Source of the DNA: Hyphomicrobium sp.
GTDB taxonomy: Bacteria; Pseudomonadota; Alphaproteobacteria; Rhizobiales; Hyphomicrobiaceae
Direction: 5' to 3'
Length of the DNA: 64,000 nucleotides
NCBI GenBank assembly: GCA_030148425.1
Contig: JASBTM010000006.1
Coordinates: 62,001-126,000, forward strand
How positions within the stretch are numbered: the first letter of the stretch is position 1; each line of letters opens with the position of its first letter. The position numbers were made by a program, and so were the translations under genes. Positions 33,707 through 43,244 of this stretch are shown one piece after another. The notes beneath the pieces were generated by a model. The model saw only the letters and a list, made by a program, of their open reading frames with translations, was not told where the DNA came from and did not search any database.

Positions 33707-35149
33707 ATGGCTGAACGCGTCAACGTCTCATTTTTCCAGGAACTGATGGCGGCGGTCGCCGAGCAGGGGCGGGCGCTCCTGCCGAAGGCGCTCTTTCGCG
33801 ACGGCGATGCGGAATCGATCGAAGTCCTGGCGCGGGCGCTGATGTCGGGACGCGGCGAGGCTTCCGGCGTCGCGATTGCGCGGCAACTCCTCAACCAGCT
33901 CCGAAAGGCGAGCAGCGACGAGCGCCTGGCGTTCTATCGCTTTCTGGCTGAGGACCTGCAGCCCGACGCAGGAGACGTGGCCGAGGCGGCTCGTGCCTAT
34001 CTCGATCATCCATCGGACAAAACGCTGGCGATGCTCCAGAAAGCGTCCTACAGCCCGCGCCTCGAATTCTTCAGGCGGCTGAACCTGGCTGCAGGCGCGA
34101 CGGCGGAGATCGTCGCGCTTCGCGCCGATCTCGTTCGTCACATCAAGTCGGACGAGGCGCTGGCCGCCGTCGACCGCGATCTCGAGCGGCTGCTGACATC
34201 CTGGTTCAATCGCGGCTTCCTCGTTCTGCGCCGGATCGACTGGCAGACCCCGGCGGCGATCCTCGAGAAGATCATCCAGTACGAAGCCGTCCACGAAATT
34301 CGCGGCTGGGACGATCTTCGCCGCCGTCTCGACCCGAAAGACAGGCGCTGTTTTGCGTTCTTCCATCCGGCGCTCGTCGACGAACCGCTGATTTTCGTCG
34401 AGGTCGCCCTGACGCGCGAGATGCCGAACGCAATTTCGACGGTGCTCGACGGCCATCGAGCCGACGAGGATGCGCCGCCGACGACCGCCGTGTTCTATTC
34501 GATCTCGAACTGTCAGGCGGGTTTGAAAGGCGTTTCGTTCGGCAACTTCCTGCTCAAGCAGGTGGTCGAGGATTTGGCGCGGGATGTCTCGACGCTCAAA
34601 ACGTTCGTAACGCTCTCGCCGGCTCCGAGTTTTGCGCGCTGGGTCGACCGCGCCTTGGCGAGCGGCAGCGACGTGCCTGTCAGCCCCGACGATCGCGCTG
34701 CGCTCGCGAAGCTTCGCGATCCGCGCTGGGTGGAGGATGCTGCAAAGGATGCGCCCGGCACGGACGAACTCAAATCCGCGCTGATGGGGCTCGCCGCCTA
34801 CTATTATCTTTCCGCGCGTTCGAGCGACGAGCGGCCTGTCGATCAGGTCGCGCGGTTTCATCTCGGCAACGGCGCTCGTCTCGAGCGATTGAACTGGCTG
34901 GGCGATACTTCGGAAAAGGGGTTGCGGGAGGCTCACGGCCTCATGGTCAACTACCGCTACGACCTTGCGGAAATCGAGCGCAATCATGAGGCTTACGCCG
35001 ACGAGGGCACTGTCGCCGCGTCTCGCGCGGTCCGCGCTCTCTTGCGGCCGTTGCCCAAGGTCAAGGGACTTGCTGCGGTGCCGGATCTCCTGGCGTTACC
35101 GGGTGTCACGAAAACGAAACGAACGCGCAGTGAGGAATCTCAGCAGTAG
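33707..35149 (+). CDS. Malonyl-CoA decarboxylase
   Basis: 480-residue enzyme that decarboxylates malonyl-CoA to acetyl-CoA. It has the helical N-terminal domain and the acetyltransferase-like catalytic domain. Diagnostic stretches are HPALVDEPLIFVEVALT, FYSISNCQAGLKGVSFGNFLLKQV (with the likely catalytic Ser), and VARFHLGNGARLERLNWLGDTS (with the likely catalytic His), matching human MCD motifs as I recall them. The start at 33707 was chosen because it begins the conserved helical part; an in-frame start at 33641 adds 22 basic residues and would overlap the CtrA-type site. No malonate uptake or malonyl-CoA synthetase gene is adjacent, so it may dispose of malonyl-CoA formed elsewhere. Confidence 0.9.
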   Translation: MAERVNVSFFQELMAAVAEQGRALLPKALFRDGDAESIEVLARALMSGRGEASGVAIARQLLNQLRKASSDERLAFYRFLAEDLQPDAGDVAEAARAYLDHPSDKTLAMLQKASYSPRLEFFRRLNLAAGATAEIVALRADLVRHIKSDEALAAVDRDLERLLTSWFNRGFLVLRRIDWQTPAAILEKIIQYEAVHEIRGWDDLRRRLDPKDRRCFAFFHPALVDEPLIFVEVALTREMPNAISTVLDGHRADEDAPPTTAVFYSISNCQAGLKGVSFGNFLLKQVVEDLARDVSTLKTFVTLSPAPSFARWVDRALASGSDVPVSPDDRAALAKLRDPRWVEDAAKDAPGTDELKSALMGLAAYYYLSARSSDERPVDQVARFHLGNGARLERLNWLGDTSEKGLREAHGLMVNYRYDLAEIERNHEAYADEGTVAASRAVRALLRPLPKVKGLAAVPDLLALPGVTKTKRTRSEESQQ

Positions 35150-35287
35150 GCGGCGATCGCCGCCGAAGCTGCCCAATGAGGCCCTTGTAATGACTATATG
35201 CCCGTGCAGTATGGGCGCGGAGCGTTGCGGACGGCGCTGATTTTCCGCCATCGGACCGCAATGCATTCGTCATAATGAAGGTCCGCG

Positions 35288-36247
35288 ATGCGCTACGATC
35301 AAGATGATAGGGAAAGCTCGAATATCGAGGACCGTCGCGGCCAAGGCGGCAGCGGTGGTGGTTTCCAGTTTCCTGGTGGCAATGGCATTCAAATTCCCAT
35401 TGGCCGTGGCGGGTTCAGCATCACGACACTGCTGATCATCGGCGCGGCCATGCTGTTCTTCGGCATCAATCCGCTCGACGTGCTGCTCGGACCAAACAGT
35501 CAGGTTCAGATGCCGCAACTGCCGCAGACCGAACGGCCGCAGCGTACGCCGTCGAACATTCCAGGGTTGCCGGGTTCGCAAACGAAGACGGCAGATAATG
35601 ATGACGCTGAGAAAGCCTTCATCGGTAAGGTGCTCGCGGATACCGAGGACGTGTGGACCTCGGTTTTCAAGAGCTTCGGCCGCAATTATCCCGATCCGAA
35701 AATGGTGATTTACAACGGCTGGACAAAAACGGCGTGCGGTCAGGGTCAGACAGCGATGGGGCCGTTTTATTGCCCGCTCGATCAAAAGGTCTACATCGAC
35801 CTTGCGTTCTACGATGAGCTGAAGCGCCGCTTTAACGTCGCTGGAGATTTCGCGCAGGCTTACGTCGTTGCGCACGAGGTCGGCCATCACGTTCAGAAGC
35901 AGCTCGGCATTCTCGACAAGGTGCAGGAGCTGAAGGAGCGCGCGGGCGACGAAGCGATGGCCAATCAGATTCAGGTTCGCACCGAGCTGCAAGCGGATTG
36001 CCTCGCGGGCGTCTGGGCCAATCTCAACGATCAGATGAAGAAGCGGCTGCAGCCGGGTGACGTCGAAGAGGCGCTCAACGCGGCATCGCAGATCGGCGAC
36101 GATATGATTCAGAAGCGCATGACTGGGCGGGTCGTACCCGACGCCTTCACCCACGGAACGGCTGCCCAGCGCGTCCGTTGGTTCAAGGCGGGCCTCGACT
36201 CGGGTCGGATGGATGCCTGCGATACCTTCAACACCGCAAATCCCTGA
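35288..36247 (+). CDS. Neutral zinc metallopeptidase, YpfJ/KPN_02809 family
   Basis: 319-residue membrane-anchored protein. After a short Gly/Arg-rich cytoplasmic N-terminus, one transmembrane helix spans about residues 45-65 (FSITTLLIIGAAMLFFGI). The catalytic domain carries the zinc motif VVAHEVGHHVQKQLG, FIDLAFYDEL and the typical RTELQADCLAGVWAN, then the C-terminal FTHGTAAQRVRWFKAGLDSG. Function of the family in bacteria is unknown. It is a single gene with a strong terminator behind it. Confidence 0.9.
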   Translation: MRYDQDDRESSNIEDRRGQGGSGGGFQFPGGNGIQIPIGRGGFSITTLLIIGAAMLFFGINPLDVLLGPNSQVQMPQLPQTERPQRTPSNIPGLPGSQTKTADNDDAEKAFIGKVLADTEDVWTSVFKSFGRNYPDPKMVIYNGWTKTACGQGQTAMGPFYCPLDQKVYIDLAFYDELKRRFNVAGDFAQAYVVAHEVGHHVQKQLGILDKVQELKERAGDEAMANQIQVRTELQADCLAGVWANLNDQMKKRLQPGDVEEALNAASQIGDDMIQKRMTGRVVPDAFTHGTAAQRVRWFKAGLDSGRMDACDTFNTANP

Positions 36248-36283
36248 GGGGACGGGCATTACAAGCGCAAGCTAGTCGCTCAA

Positions 36284-36320
36284 ATAAAAAGGACGGGGAT
36301 TGCGATCCCCGTCCTTTTTT
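36284..36320. terminator. Bidirectional terminator
   Basis: AAAAAGGACGGGGAT, loop TGCG and ATCCCCGTCCTTTTTT form a long perfect stem with A- and T-runs, between the convergent metallopeptidase and SPOR-like genes. Confidence 0.92.
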
Positions 36321-36349
36321 GTTCGGAAGTTCTCTCTCGGAAACCCGAG

Positions 36350-37165
36350 CTAGAGTTCTTCGCCTTTGTAGTCGCTGACTTTGCAGCTGATATTCTGAGC
36401 TGCCAGCGCCTTGCAGATCTTTTTCGCTTCGACCTTCGACTTCACCGGGCCTGCAATCAGACCGAAGTTCGGGTTTGATGCCGTTCCGATATCTGCGTAG
36501 CGCGCTTTGAGATTGCCCAGCTCTTCCGGATGGATTTGCGACAGTGCACCCCAGGTCACGCGCAAGCCGTCGACCGACGGATCGGTCGCGATCTGAATGC
36601 CGACAGGCTTCGAGGCAGCAGGCTTCACGACCGCCGGACCGAACGAGATCGGCGCCCCGTTACTTCCGCTGTTGACGCTTCCCGTCTCGATCGGCGCGCC
36701 AACACGTGGTGCGTTGATGATCTTAGGCGGGGGCGGCGAATCGTTGGTCGTGGCCGTGAACGCGGTGCCCGGTAGACCGGCTGGCATCTGGGCGTGGTCG
36801 ACCTCGGCTGAAGCCGTGTTCTGCGGCGCCTCGGCCGTTCGGGCTTTCTCCTCAAGCGCGGAGACTTGCGTGTTGAGCGTCTGCGTCTGGCTGGCCTGAG
36901 CCGCGACATCTGCCTTGACGCCGGACATATCGGCTTCGAGCTTGCTCAGCTCGGATTTCAGGCTTTCCACGTCGGCCGATACCTTCATCACCGTCGTCTC
37001 GGTGACGTGCGTGCGTCCGGCAGAGAGATCCGGCAGGAGGTGGGGGGCGAAAAAGGCGATGCCGAGATATCCGAGACCTGCGGCGCCGAGTATGGCCCAG
37101 GCCACCGAATTCGACTGCGGATTAGCTTTCCTGCTTACGGGCTTTTCGATTGCAGGCTTCGTCAT
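36350..37165 (-). CDS. Membrane protein with C-terminal SPOR-like domain
   Basis: 271-residue bitopic protein: a cytoplasmic N-terminus (TKPAIEKPVSRKAN), one transmembrane segment (VAWAILGAAGLGYLGIAFFA), a heptad-rich coiled coil (VSADVESLKSELSKLEADMSGVKADV), a Pro-rich linker and a final ~80 residues resembling a SPOR fold (FGLIAGPVKSKVEAKKICKALAAQNISCKV). SPOR domains bind glycan strands lacking stem peptides at division or growth sites. The ATG at 37165 is preferred, as upstream residues of the longer frame are unlikely. It diverges from glmU, which starts 331 bases away. Confidence 0.8.
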   Translation of the reverse strand: MTKPAIEKPVSRKANPQSNSVAWAILGAAGLGYLGIAFFAPHLLPDLSAGRTHVTETTVMKVSADVESLKSELSKLEADMSGVKADVAAQASQTQTLNTQVSALEEKARTAEAPQNTASAEVDHAQMPAGLPGTAFTATTNDSPPPPKIINAPRVGAPIETGSVNSGSNGAPISFGPAVVKPAASKPVGIQIATDPSVDGLRVTWGALSQIHPEELGNLKARYADIGTASNPNFGLIAGPVKSKVEAKKICKALAAQNISCKVSDYKGEEL

Positions 37166-37495
37166 GGCGTCTGTCGTCCTACTGACTAACGGGTGCTCCG
37201 CGAGCGGACTGACCCGAATCATTTTCACTGTGTGACCGAGGTTGGGTGGGTCTTGCGTCTGCCGCAATGGCGTGGAACGCGGCGAATGCGCGAACCTGTG
37301 GACGGAGGCCGAGATGCTGCAAGTTGGCTATCTGCCAGTAACTTCTCGGCAAAGACGTTGTCGCAAGCTTCGCGGTAGCGGGATGCGCCCCTTGCGGCCG
37401 ATAGAGTGCAGGCGGTATGGCAGGACACGCCGCTGGAGGGCGCGGGCCGTTCGCCAGCAAACTCCGGCTCTGTCGCAAATGCTACAAGGTCATCC

Positions 37496-38854
37496 ATGAG
37501 TTCTCGGCCCTGTCTGTTCGTTGTGCTCGCCGCTGGCAAGGGCACGCGCATGAAGTCGGCGCTGCCGAAGGTGCTGCATAAGATTGCCGGGCAGTCGATG
37601 CTGGCGCACGTGCTGCAAGCGGCATCGCAAGCGGGCGGGCAGATCGCCATCGTCGCGGCGCCCGAAAGTGAAGCGGTCGCGGCAGAGGCACTCCGCGTCG
37701 CGCCGGGGGCTAAGGTTTTCGAGCAGGTGCAGCAGCGGGGAACGGCGGACGCGGTGTTGGCCGCGAAGCCAGCGCTGGAAGAGCATTCCGGCAGCGATGT
37801 CGTCGTTCTTTTCGCCGACACGCCGCTTGTTGGCCCGGATGTGCTCGCTCGGCTCAGAGGGGCGCTCGATGGCGGCGCGGGAATAGCGGTTCTCGGGTTT
37901 CGTCCGGAAGATCCAACCGGCTACGGCCGCCTTCTGCTGGACGGTGACGGCGTGTTGACGGCGATCCGCGAGGACAAGGATGCGAGCACTGCCGAAAAAC
38001 AGATCGACCTCTGCAACTCTGGCGTTATGGCGTTCCGCGTGCCGGACGTCGCGAGTTTGCTATCGCGGATCGGCAATGCGAATGCCAAAGGCGAATTCTA
38101 TCTGACGGATGCCGTCGCTGTCGGCCGCGAAGCCGGCGCCAAGGCGACTGTCGTCCAATGCGACGCCGACGATGTTCTCGGCATCAACACACAGGAACAA
38201 TTGGCGGCGGCCGAGGCTGTCTGGCAGTCGCGGGCGAGATCCCTTGCGATGGCCAACGGCGTGACGATGATCGCGCCCGACACCGTATGGATGAGCTTCG
38301 ATACGAAGATCGCGGCCGAAGTGACAATTGAGCCGAATGTGTTCTTTGGTCCCGGCGTGACGGTGGAATCCGGCGCCCGCATCATGGGCTTCAGCCATAT
38401 CGAAGGCGCAACGATTGGCGCGGGAGCCCGGGTGGGTCCGTTCGCGCGGCTGCGTCCGGGCGCGCGCCTCGGCGCTAACGTCCATATCGGCAACTACGTC
38501 GAAGTGAAAAACGTCACGCTCGGCGAGGGAGCGAAAGCCAATCACCTGTCCTATCTCGGCGATGGCAGCGTCGGCGCGGGTGCGAACATCGGCGCGGGCA
38601 CGATTTTCTGCAATTACGACGGCTTCAACAAGGCGAAGACCGAAGTCGGGGAGGGCGCCTTCGTCGGATCGAATTCGTCGCTGGTTGCGCCGGTCAAGAT
38701 CGGGAGCGGGGCCTACATCGGCTCTGGCAGCGTCATCACGAAGGACGTGAGCCCCGGGGCTCTGGCGTTGGAGCGCAGCAGCCAGGACGAGCGGCCGGGA
38801 TGGGCGGACAAGTTCCGCATCATGATGTCTCGTCGTAAAGCCGCCGAAAAATAA
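37496..38854 (+). CDS. glmU: Bifunctional GlmU: N-acetylglucosamine-1-P uridyltransferase / glucosamine-1-P acetyltransferase
   Basis: Cytoplasmic enzyme of 452 residues making UDP-N-acetylglucosamine. The N-terminal pyrophosphorylase domain has LAAGKGTRMKSALPKVLHKI at about 10-30 and IAVLGFRPEDPTGYGRL. The C-terminal left-handed beta-helix has hexapeptide repeats (ATIGAGARVGPFARLRPGARLG) and the acetyltransferase His region in NHLSYLGDGSVGAGANIGAG. The frame is open upstream, but homology starts at this ATG with AAGG 8 bases before. glmS follows in the same direction after 130 bases, so both steps of the pathway are together. Confidence 0.96.
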   Translation: MSSRPCLFVVLAAGKGTRMKSALPKVLHKIAGQSMLAHVLQAASQAGGQIAIVAAPESEAVAAEALRVAPGAKVFEQVQQRGTADAVLAAKPALEEHSGSDVVVLFADTPLVGPDVLARLRGALDGGAGIAVLGFRPEDPTGYGRLLLDGDGVLTAIREDKDASTAEKQIDLCNSGVMAFRVPDVASLLSRIGNANAKGEFYLTDAVAVGREAGAKATVVQCDADDVLGINTQEQLAAAEAVWQSRARSLAMANGVTMIAPDTVWMSFDTKIAAEVTIEPNVFFGPGVTVESGARIMGFSHIEGATIGAGARVGPFARLRPGARLGANVHIGNYVEVKNVTLGEGAKANHLSYLGDGSVGAGANIGAGTIFCNYDGFNKAKTEVGEGAFVGSNSSLVAPVKIGSGAYIGSGSVITKDVSPGALALERSSQDERPGWADKFRIMMSRRKAAEK

Positions 38855-38984
38855 TAACTGTTAACCAAGTCTTGCGTTTTCGCCCCGGTGGGCGTGCGCG
38901 GCTTTGAAATATTCTGTGATTTGAGAAGATCCTTAACCGGCTTCATCGTCGGATTGGGGGAAGCGAATTTGGGGGACCGGCCCA

Positions 38985-40805
38985 ATGTGTGGGATCGTCG
39001 GAATACTCGGAAAAACGCCCGTTTCGACCAATCTGGTCGATGCGCTGAGGCGGCTCGAATACCGAGGATATGATTCGGCTGGCATCGCCACGATCGAGGG
39101 GCCGGGGATCGAGCGCCGTCGCGCCGAAGGTAAACTTCGCAATCTCGAAAAGCGCCTGATCGCGGAGCCGCTCGGCGGCCATACCGGCATCGGCCATACG
39201 CGCTGGGCGACCCACGGACGGCCGACGGAGCGCAACGCCCACCCGCACATGACGGCGAAGGTCTCGGTTGTCCATAATGGCATCATCGAGAATTTCCGGG
39301 AGCTGCGCCTGCAGCTCGAGGCCAAGGGCCACAAGTTCGAGACCGATACCGACACGGAAGCCGTCGTCCATTTGATCACCGATGAGATGGACCGCGGTGC
39401 GAAGCCGGTTGCAGCGGTTCAGAGCGCGCTGCAGCACCTGCAGGGAGCCTTTGCGCTCGGCATCATTTTCGCGGGCGAAGACGATTTGATGATTGCGGCC
39501 CGCAAGGGCTCGCCGTTAGCGATCGGGCATGGATCGGGAGAAATGTATCTCGGCTCCGACGCCATCGCCCTTGCGCCTTTTACCGATGCCATCACGTATC
39601 TTGAGGAAGGCGACTGGGCGGTTCTTCGCCGTTCGGGCGCGGAGATCTTCAATCTCGACGGTGTCCGCGTCGAGCGGCCACTCGTCAAAGCTGTTGCGAG
39701 TGCTCTGTTGATCGACAAGGGCAACTATCGCCACTTTATGGCGAAGGAGATCCACGAGCAGCCGGAGGTGATTTCGCACACGCTGGCGAATTATCTCGAC
39801 ATGACCGAAGCGCGCGTCCGCTTCCCCGATCTGGGCGTCGATCTGTCGAAGATCAGCCGCGTGACGATCTCAGCGTGCGGCACAGCTTATTATGCGGGCC
39901 TCGTCGCAAAGTACTGGATCGAGCGGTTTGCGCGCGTGCCCGTCGATATCGATGTCGCGTCCGAGATGCGTTATCGCGAGGCGCCGATGCCGGAGAATGG
40001 CTTGGCGGTCTTCGTATCGCAATCGGGCGAGACCGCCGACACGCTCGCGACGCTCCGTTACGCGAAGGCGAACGGTCAACGCATCGCCTCTATCGTCAAC
40101 GTCCGAACGTCGACGATCGCGCGCGAATCACATGCCGCGTTGCCGACGTTGGCTGGCCCCGAAATCGGCGTCGCGTCGACGAAAGCCTTCACCTGCCAGC
40201 TTTCCGTTCTGGCCTGCCTCGCCCTTGCCATCGCCCGCGCGCGAAACGCAATCTCGGTCGAGCAGGAGATGGCGCTGGTGAAATCGCTGATGGAAGTGCC
40301 CCGCCATGTCGCCTCGATCCTGAAAAGCGATGAAGCCTTTGTCGCCGTCGCTCATGAACTCGCGAAGGCTGATGACGTGCTTTATCTCGGCCGCGGGTCG
40401 AGCTTCCCCATCGCGCTCGAGGGCGCGCTCAAGCTCAAGGAAATTTCCTATATCCACGCCGAGGGTTATGCAGCGGGCGAGCTGAAGCACGGGCCCATCG
40501 CGCTGATCGACGAATCCGTTCCGGTCGTTGTGGTTGCACCAGAGGATGAGCTGTTCGAGAAAACCGTCTCGAACCTGCAGGAGGTCGCCGCGCGGGGAGG
40601 TCAGGTCATCCTGATATCCGATGCATCCCCGGAAAAAGCTGGTTGTAAGCTCGCCGCCCACATCCAAATGCCGAAGGTCGATCCCTTTGTTACGCCGATG
40701 CTCTATGCTGTCCCGACTCAGCTTGTCGCCTACCAGACGGCGGTCTTGATGGGCACCGACGTGGATCAGCCGAGAAATCTGGCGAAATCCGTTACGGTGG
40801 AGTAA
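38985..40805 (+). CDS. glmS: Glutamine-fructose-6-phosphate aminotransferase
   Basis: 606-residue enzyme forming glucosamine-6-phosphate from glutamine and fructose-6-phosphate, the first step of the UDP-GlcNAc route. Cys2 in MCGIVGILG is the amidohydrolase nucleophile after Met removal, followed by GYDSAGIA, TRWATHGRPTERNAHPH and the two SIS isomerase domains (SACGTAYYAGL, SQSGETADTL, STKAFTCQLS, GRGSSFPIALEGALKLKE). It ends with the typical PRNLAKSVTVE. Bacterial glmS is often controlled by a ribozyme or small RNAs; I see no glmS-ribozyme-like structure in the short gap before it. Confidence 0.97.
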   Translation: MCGIVGILGKTPVSTNLVDALRRLEYRGYDSAGIATIEGPGIERRRAEGKLRNLEKRLIAEPLGGHTGIGHTRWATHGRPTERNAHPHMTAKVSVVHNGIIENFRELRLQLEAKGHKFETDTDTEAVVHLITDEMDRGAKPVAAVQSALQHLQGAFALGIIFAGEDDLMIAARKGSPLAIGHGSGEMYLGSDAIALAPFTDAITYLEEGDWAVLRRSGAEIFNLDGVRVERPLVKAVASALLIDKGNYRHFMAKEIHEQPEVISHTLANYLDMTEARVRFPDLGVDLSKISRVTISACGTAYYAGLVAKYWIERFARVPVDIDVASEMRYREAPMPENGLAVFVSQSGETADTLATLRYAKANGQRIASIVNVRTSTIARESHAALPTLAGPEIGVASTKAFTCQLSVLACLALAIARARNAISVEQEMALVKSLMEVPRHVASILKSDEAFVAVAHELAKADDVLYLGRGSSFPIALEGALKLKEISYIHAEGYAAGELKHGPIALIDESVPVVVVAPEDELFEKTVSNLQEVAARGGQVILISDASPEKAGCKLAAHIQMPKVDPFVTPMLYAVPTQLVAYQTAVLMGTDVDQPRNLAKSVTVE

Positions 40806-40923
40806 CAAAATATCCGGTGGCTAGAGGGGAGGGGCCCTCAATTCGCCTCGTTCCGCTGTTTGCAATAGCGCGAAGGGAGAGTTGCCGCCCAATAAGAGCG
40901 TGACCAAGGGGAAGGTAACGTAC

Positions 40924-42291
40924 ATGACGCTATTCCAAGTGCTCGCGCGCCGTACGGCGCTCGCTGCCACTGTGGCGTGCGTATTCGTAAGCGCCACCTG
41001 TCCGGCATTTGCCGCGGCTCACAAAACGAAGGCGGGAGCTCAGTCAGCAGGGCCTGCCGGGCCTGGAGCACCGGCCGCGAACGGCAATGCAGCCGAAGAG
41101 CAGCAGAAGGCCCAATTGGCCGACGCTGCGCGCAAAGCCTACGACGCCGGTCTCAAGGAATATGCCGCCGGTCGCAATCCATCCGCCATCCAGCAACTGA
41201 CAACGGCCGTGAAATCGGGTGTGCTGAAGCCGTCGGAGATGGCCAAAGCGCTCTACACGCGCGGGCTCGCCTACAAAAAGGACAATAAGCCCGGTCAGGC
41301 GATTTCGGATTTGACGAGCGCGATCTGGCTTAAAAACGGCCTGAGCCCCGCGGAGCAGAAGGCCGCGATCAACGAACGCTCCGAAGCTTATCAGATGGCC
41401 GGTCTTCAGGACACGGGCAGCACGCCGGACCAGCGTGCCATCGGCACGCCGGCGGCATCGGCCGCAGCGAGCGCGCCTGCTACCGCCAATGTCGTGGCCA
41501 ATCCGGCCCCAGGACCGGACTCCGGCTCGGCCGGATTATCGGCCGGAGCAATCGCCGAAGCGGCGGGCGCTCAAAAGTCGGCGGCGGGAACATCCGCAAC
41601 GGTTACATCGACCGCGAGCAAGTCAGTCGATGGCGAATCAACACTCCAATCAGTGGCGTCTTCCGGAGTGGCAAGCAGCGAAGCCAAGCCGGCCTCGTCG
41701 GGACTGTCGGGCTTTTTCGGTTGGGGACAGTCATCCGAAGCCGCAGCGCCTCCGCAGCCGCAGCCTGCTCCGAGTGGTGGCTCGTCTATTACTCAGACCG
41801 TGACGAACATTCCCGGCAACGTCTCCGGCTTTTTCTCGAATATGTTCGGTGGCGGCACGCAGGCTCCCGCTCCGGCCACGCAGGCGATTGCCGTTACGAC
41901 GGCTTCAACCACGGCTTCGGCGCCGGAGACGTCGAGCTGGAGCAGCGACACCGCGGTTGCCGCACACGCGCAGCATCAGGTCGTCAAAGCCGAGAAGGCT
42001 AATTACGCGCCTGAGCCAAAGCCGAAGGCGGCGGCGCTCAAGGGAAAGTTCAAGATTCATATCGCGGCGCTGCGGTCGAAAGCCGAGGCTGAAGCGCTGG
42101 CGCAAAAGCTCGTCACGGAGCACGGCAGCGAGCTTGGCAATCATGTGCCCGCGGTCGACGAAGCTGTCATCGGCAGCATGGGGACTTTCTACCGGGTTCG
42201 CATCGGCGGCTATGCCTCACAAGATGAACCACGTGGTCTCTGCAACAAATTCAGAAGCAGTGGCCTTGACTGTCTGGTCGTGACAAACTGA
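40924..42291 (+). CDS. Exported TPR and SPOR-domain protein
   Basis: 455-residue exported protein. The signal peptide is MTLFQVLARRTALAATVACV continuing to AFAAA. A TPR-like region follows (LADAARKAYDAGLKEYAAGRN through AISDLTSAIWLKNGLS), then a long Ala/Ser/Pro-rich disordered stretch, and a C-terminal SPOR domain (GKFKIHIAALRSKAEAEALAQ to YRVRIGGYASQDEPRGLCNKF). It likely binds denuded glycan in the periplasm. The chosen ATG has GGAAGG upstream and makes the signal peptide; the frame opens 14 codons earlier. It follows glmS in the same direction. Confidence 0.8.
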   Translation: MTLFQVLARRTALAATVACVFVSATCPAFAAAHKTKAGAQSAGPAGPGAPAANGNAAEEQQKAQLADAARKAYDAGLKEYAAGRNPSAIQQLTTAVKSGVLKPSEMAKALYTRGLAYKKDNKPGQAISDLTSAIWLKNGLSPAEQKAAINERSEAYQMAGLQDTGSTPDQRAIGTPAASAAASAPATANVVANPAPGPDSGSAGLSAGAIAEAAGAQKSAAGTSATVTSTASKSVDGESTLQSVASSGVASSEAKPASSGLSGFFGWGQSSEAAAPPQPQPAPSGGSSITQTVTNIPGNVSGFFSNMFGGGTQAPAPATQAIAVTTASTTASAPETSSWSSDTAVAAHAQHQVVKAEKANYAPEPKPKAAALKGKFKIHIAALRSKAEAEALAQKLVTEHGSELGNHVPAVDEAVIGSMGTFYRVRIGGYASQDEPRGLCNKFRSSGLDCLVVTN

Positions 42292-42335
42292 GTGAGGCCC
42301 GCCTTCCGTCGGGCACGATGCTCGAGTAGGAGAGT

Positions 42336-43163
42336 ATGGTTCCTCCCCCGGTTGATCCTGAGTTCGATCCCCGGCGCGGCCCGGGCGTTACCCCGTCAGA
42401 CGCGCAATTGACAGCGGGCCTCAAGCGGCTTGCAAGCAACGGCGGAAAACCAGGCTGGCGCCTCGGATCCCGAATCCGAAATGCTTTTCTGACCGGCCTC
42501 GTTATCGTGGGGCCTGTCACGATCACGATCTGGCTGATGTGGGGCGTGATCCATTGGATCGACGCCTGGATCAAACCGCTTCTTCCGACGTCGTTCAATC
42601 CCGATACCTATTTGCCGTTCCCCGTGCCTGGGTTGGGTCTGGTGATTGCCGTCGCCGGTTTGACCGTGATCGGCGCGTTGGCCGCGAACTTGCTTGGCCG
42701 CGCGCTTGTTTCATCCGGCGAACTGATGATGTCGCGGACGCCGATCGTCCGGAACGTCTACGGCGCGCTGAAGCAGATTTTCGAGAGCGTGATCTCGACA
42801 ACGGGATCGAACCAGAGCTTCCAAAAAGTGGGAATGATCGAGTTCCCCTCGAAGGAGATCTGGAGCCTCGTCTTCGTAACGGGCGAGACGACGGGCGAGA
42901 TCAAGGACGTGCGGCCGGGAGGCGAGGCCGATCTGCTGACGGTCTTCATGCCGACCGGCATCGTGCCGCCGACGGGGTTCATCTGTTTCGTGCCGCGTGC
43001 CAACGTCGTGTTTCTCAGCATGACGGTGGAGGAAGCCGCGAAGATCATCCTATCCGGCGGCATCGTCATGCCGAACACGGAGCAGGAGAAGATGAAGCTG
43101 TTGGCCGAGGCGGCGAAAAAAAAGTCGCGGTTTCGACGCAGCAGTGACCAGCCTGCAGCTTAG
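42336..43163 (+). CDS. DUF502 family membrane protein
   Basis: 275-residue membrane protein of the DUF502 family. A Pro-rich cytoplasmic head is followed by two hydrophobic segments (FLTGLVIVGPVTITIWLMWGV and LGLVIAVAGLTVIGALAANL), the conserved region RTPIVRNVYGALKQIFESV, and a soluble part with GMIEFPSKEIWSLVFVTGET and VFMPTGIVPPTGFICFVPR. Function unknown. AGGAG precedes the ATG. The gene converges with recG. Confidence 0.88.
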   Translation: MVPPPVDPEFDPRRGPGVTPSDAQLTAGLKRLASNGGKPGWRLGSRIRNAFLTGLVIVGPVTITIWLMWGVIHWIDAWIKPLLPTSFNPDTYLPFPVPGLGLVIAVAGLTVIGALAANLLGRALVSSGELMMSRTPIVRNVYGALKQIFESVISTTGSNQSFQKVGMIEFPSKEIWSLVFVTGETTGEIKDVRPGGEADLLTVFMPTGIVPPTGFICFVPRANVVFLSMTVEEAAKIILSGGIVMPNTEQEKMKLLAEAAKKKSRFRRSSDQPAA

Positions 43164-43244
43164 GTGTTCAGAATACACCCAGTCGTCATCCTCGACCGAA
43201 TGAGCAAAGCGAATGATGGTCGGGGATCCAGCACAAAGATGATG

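Noticed and set aside
38855..38984. CtrA-like half sites (TTAACC) before glmS
   Set aside because: The two halves are not spaced by seven bases; half sites alone are common.
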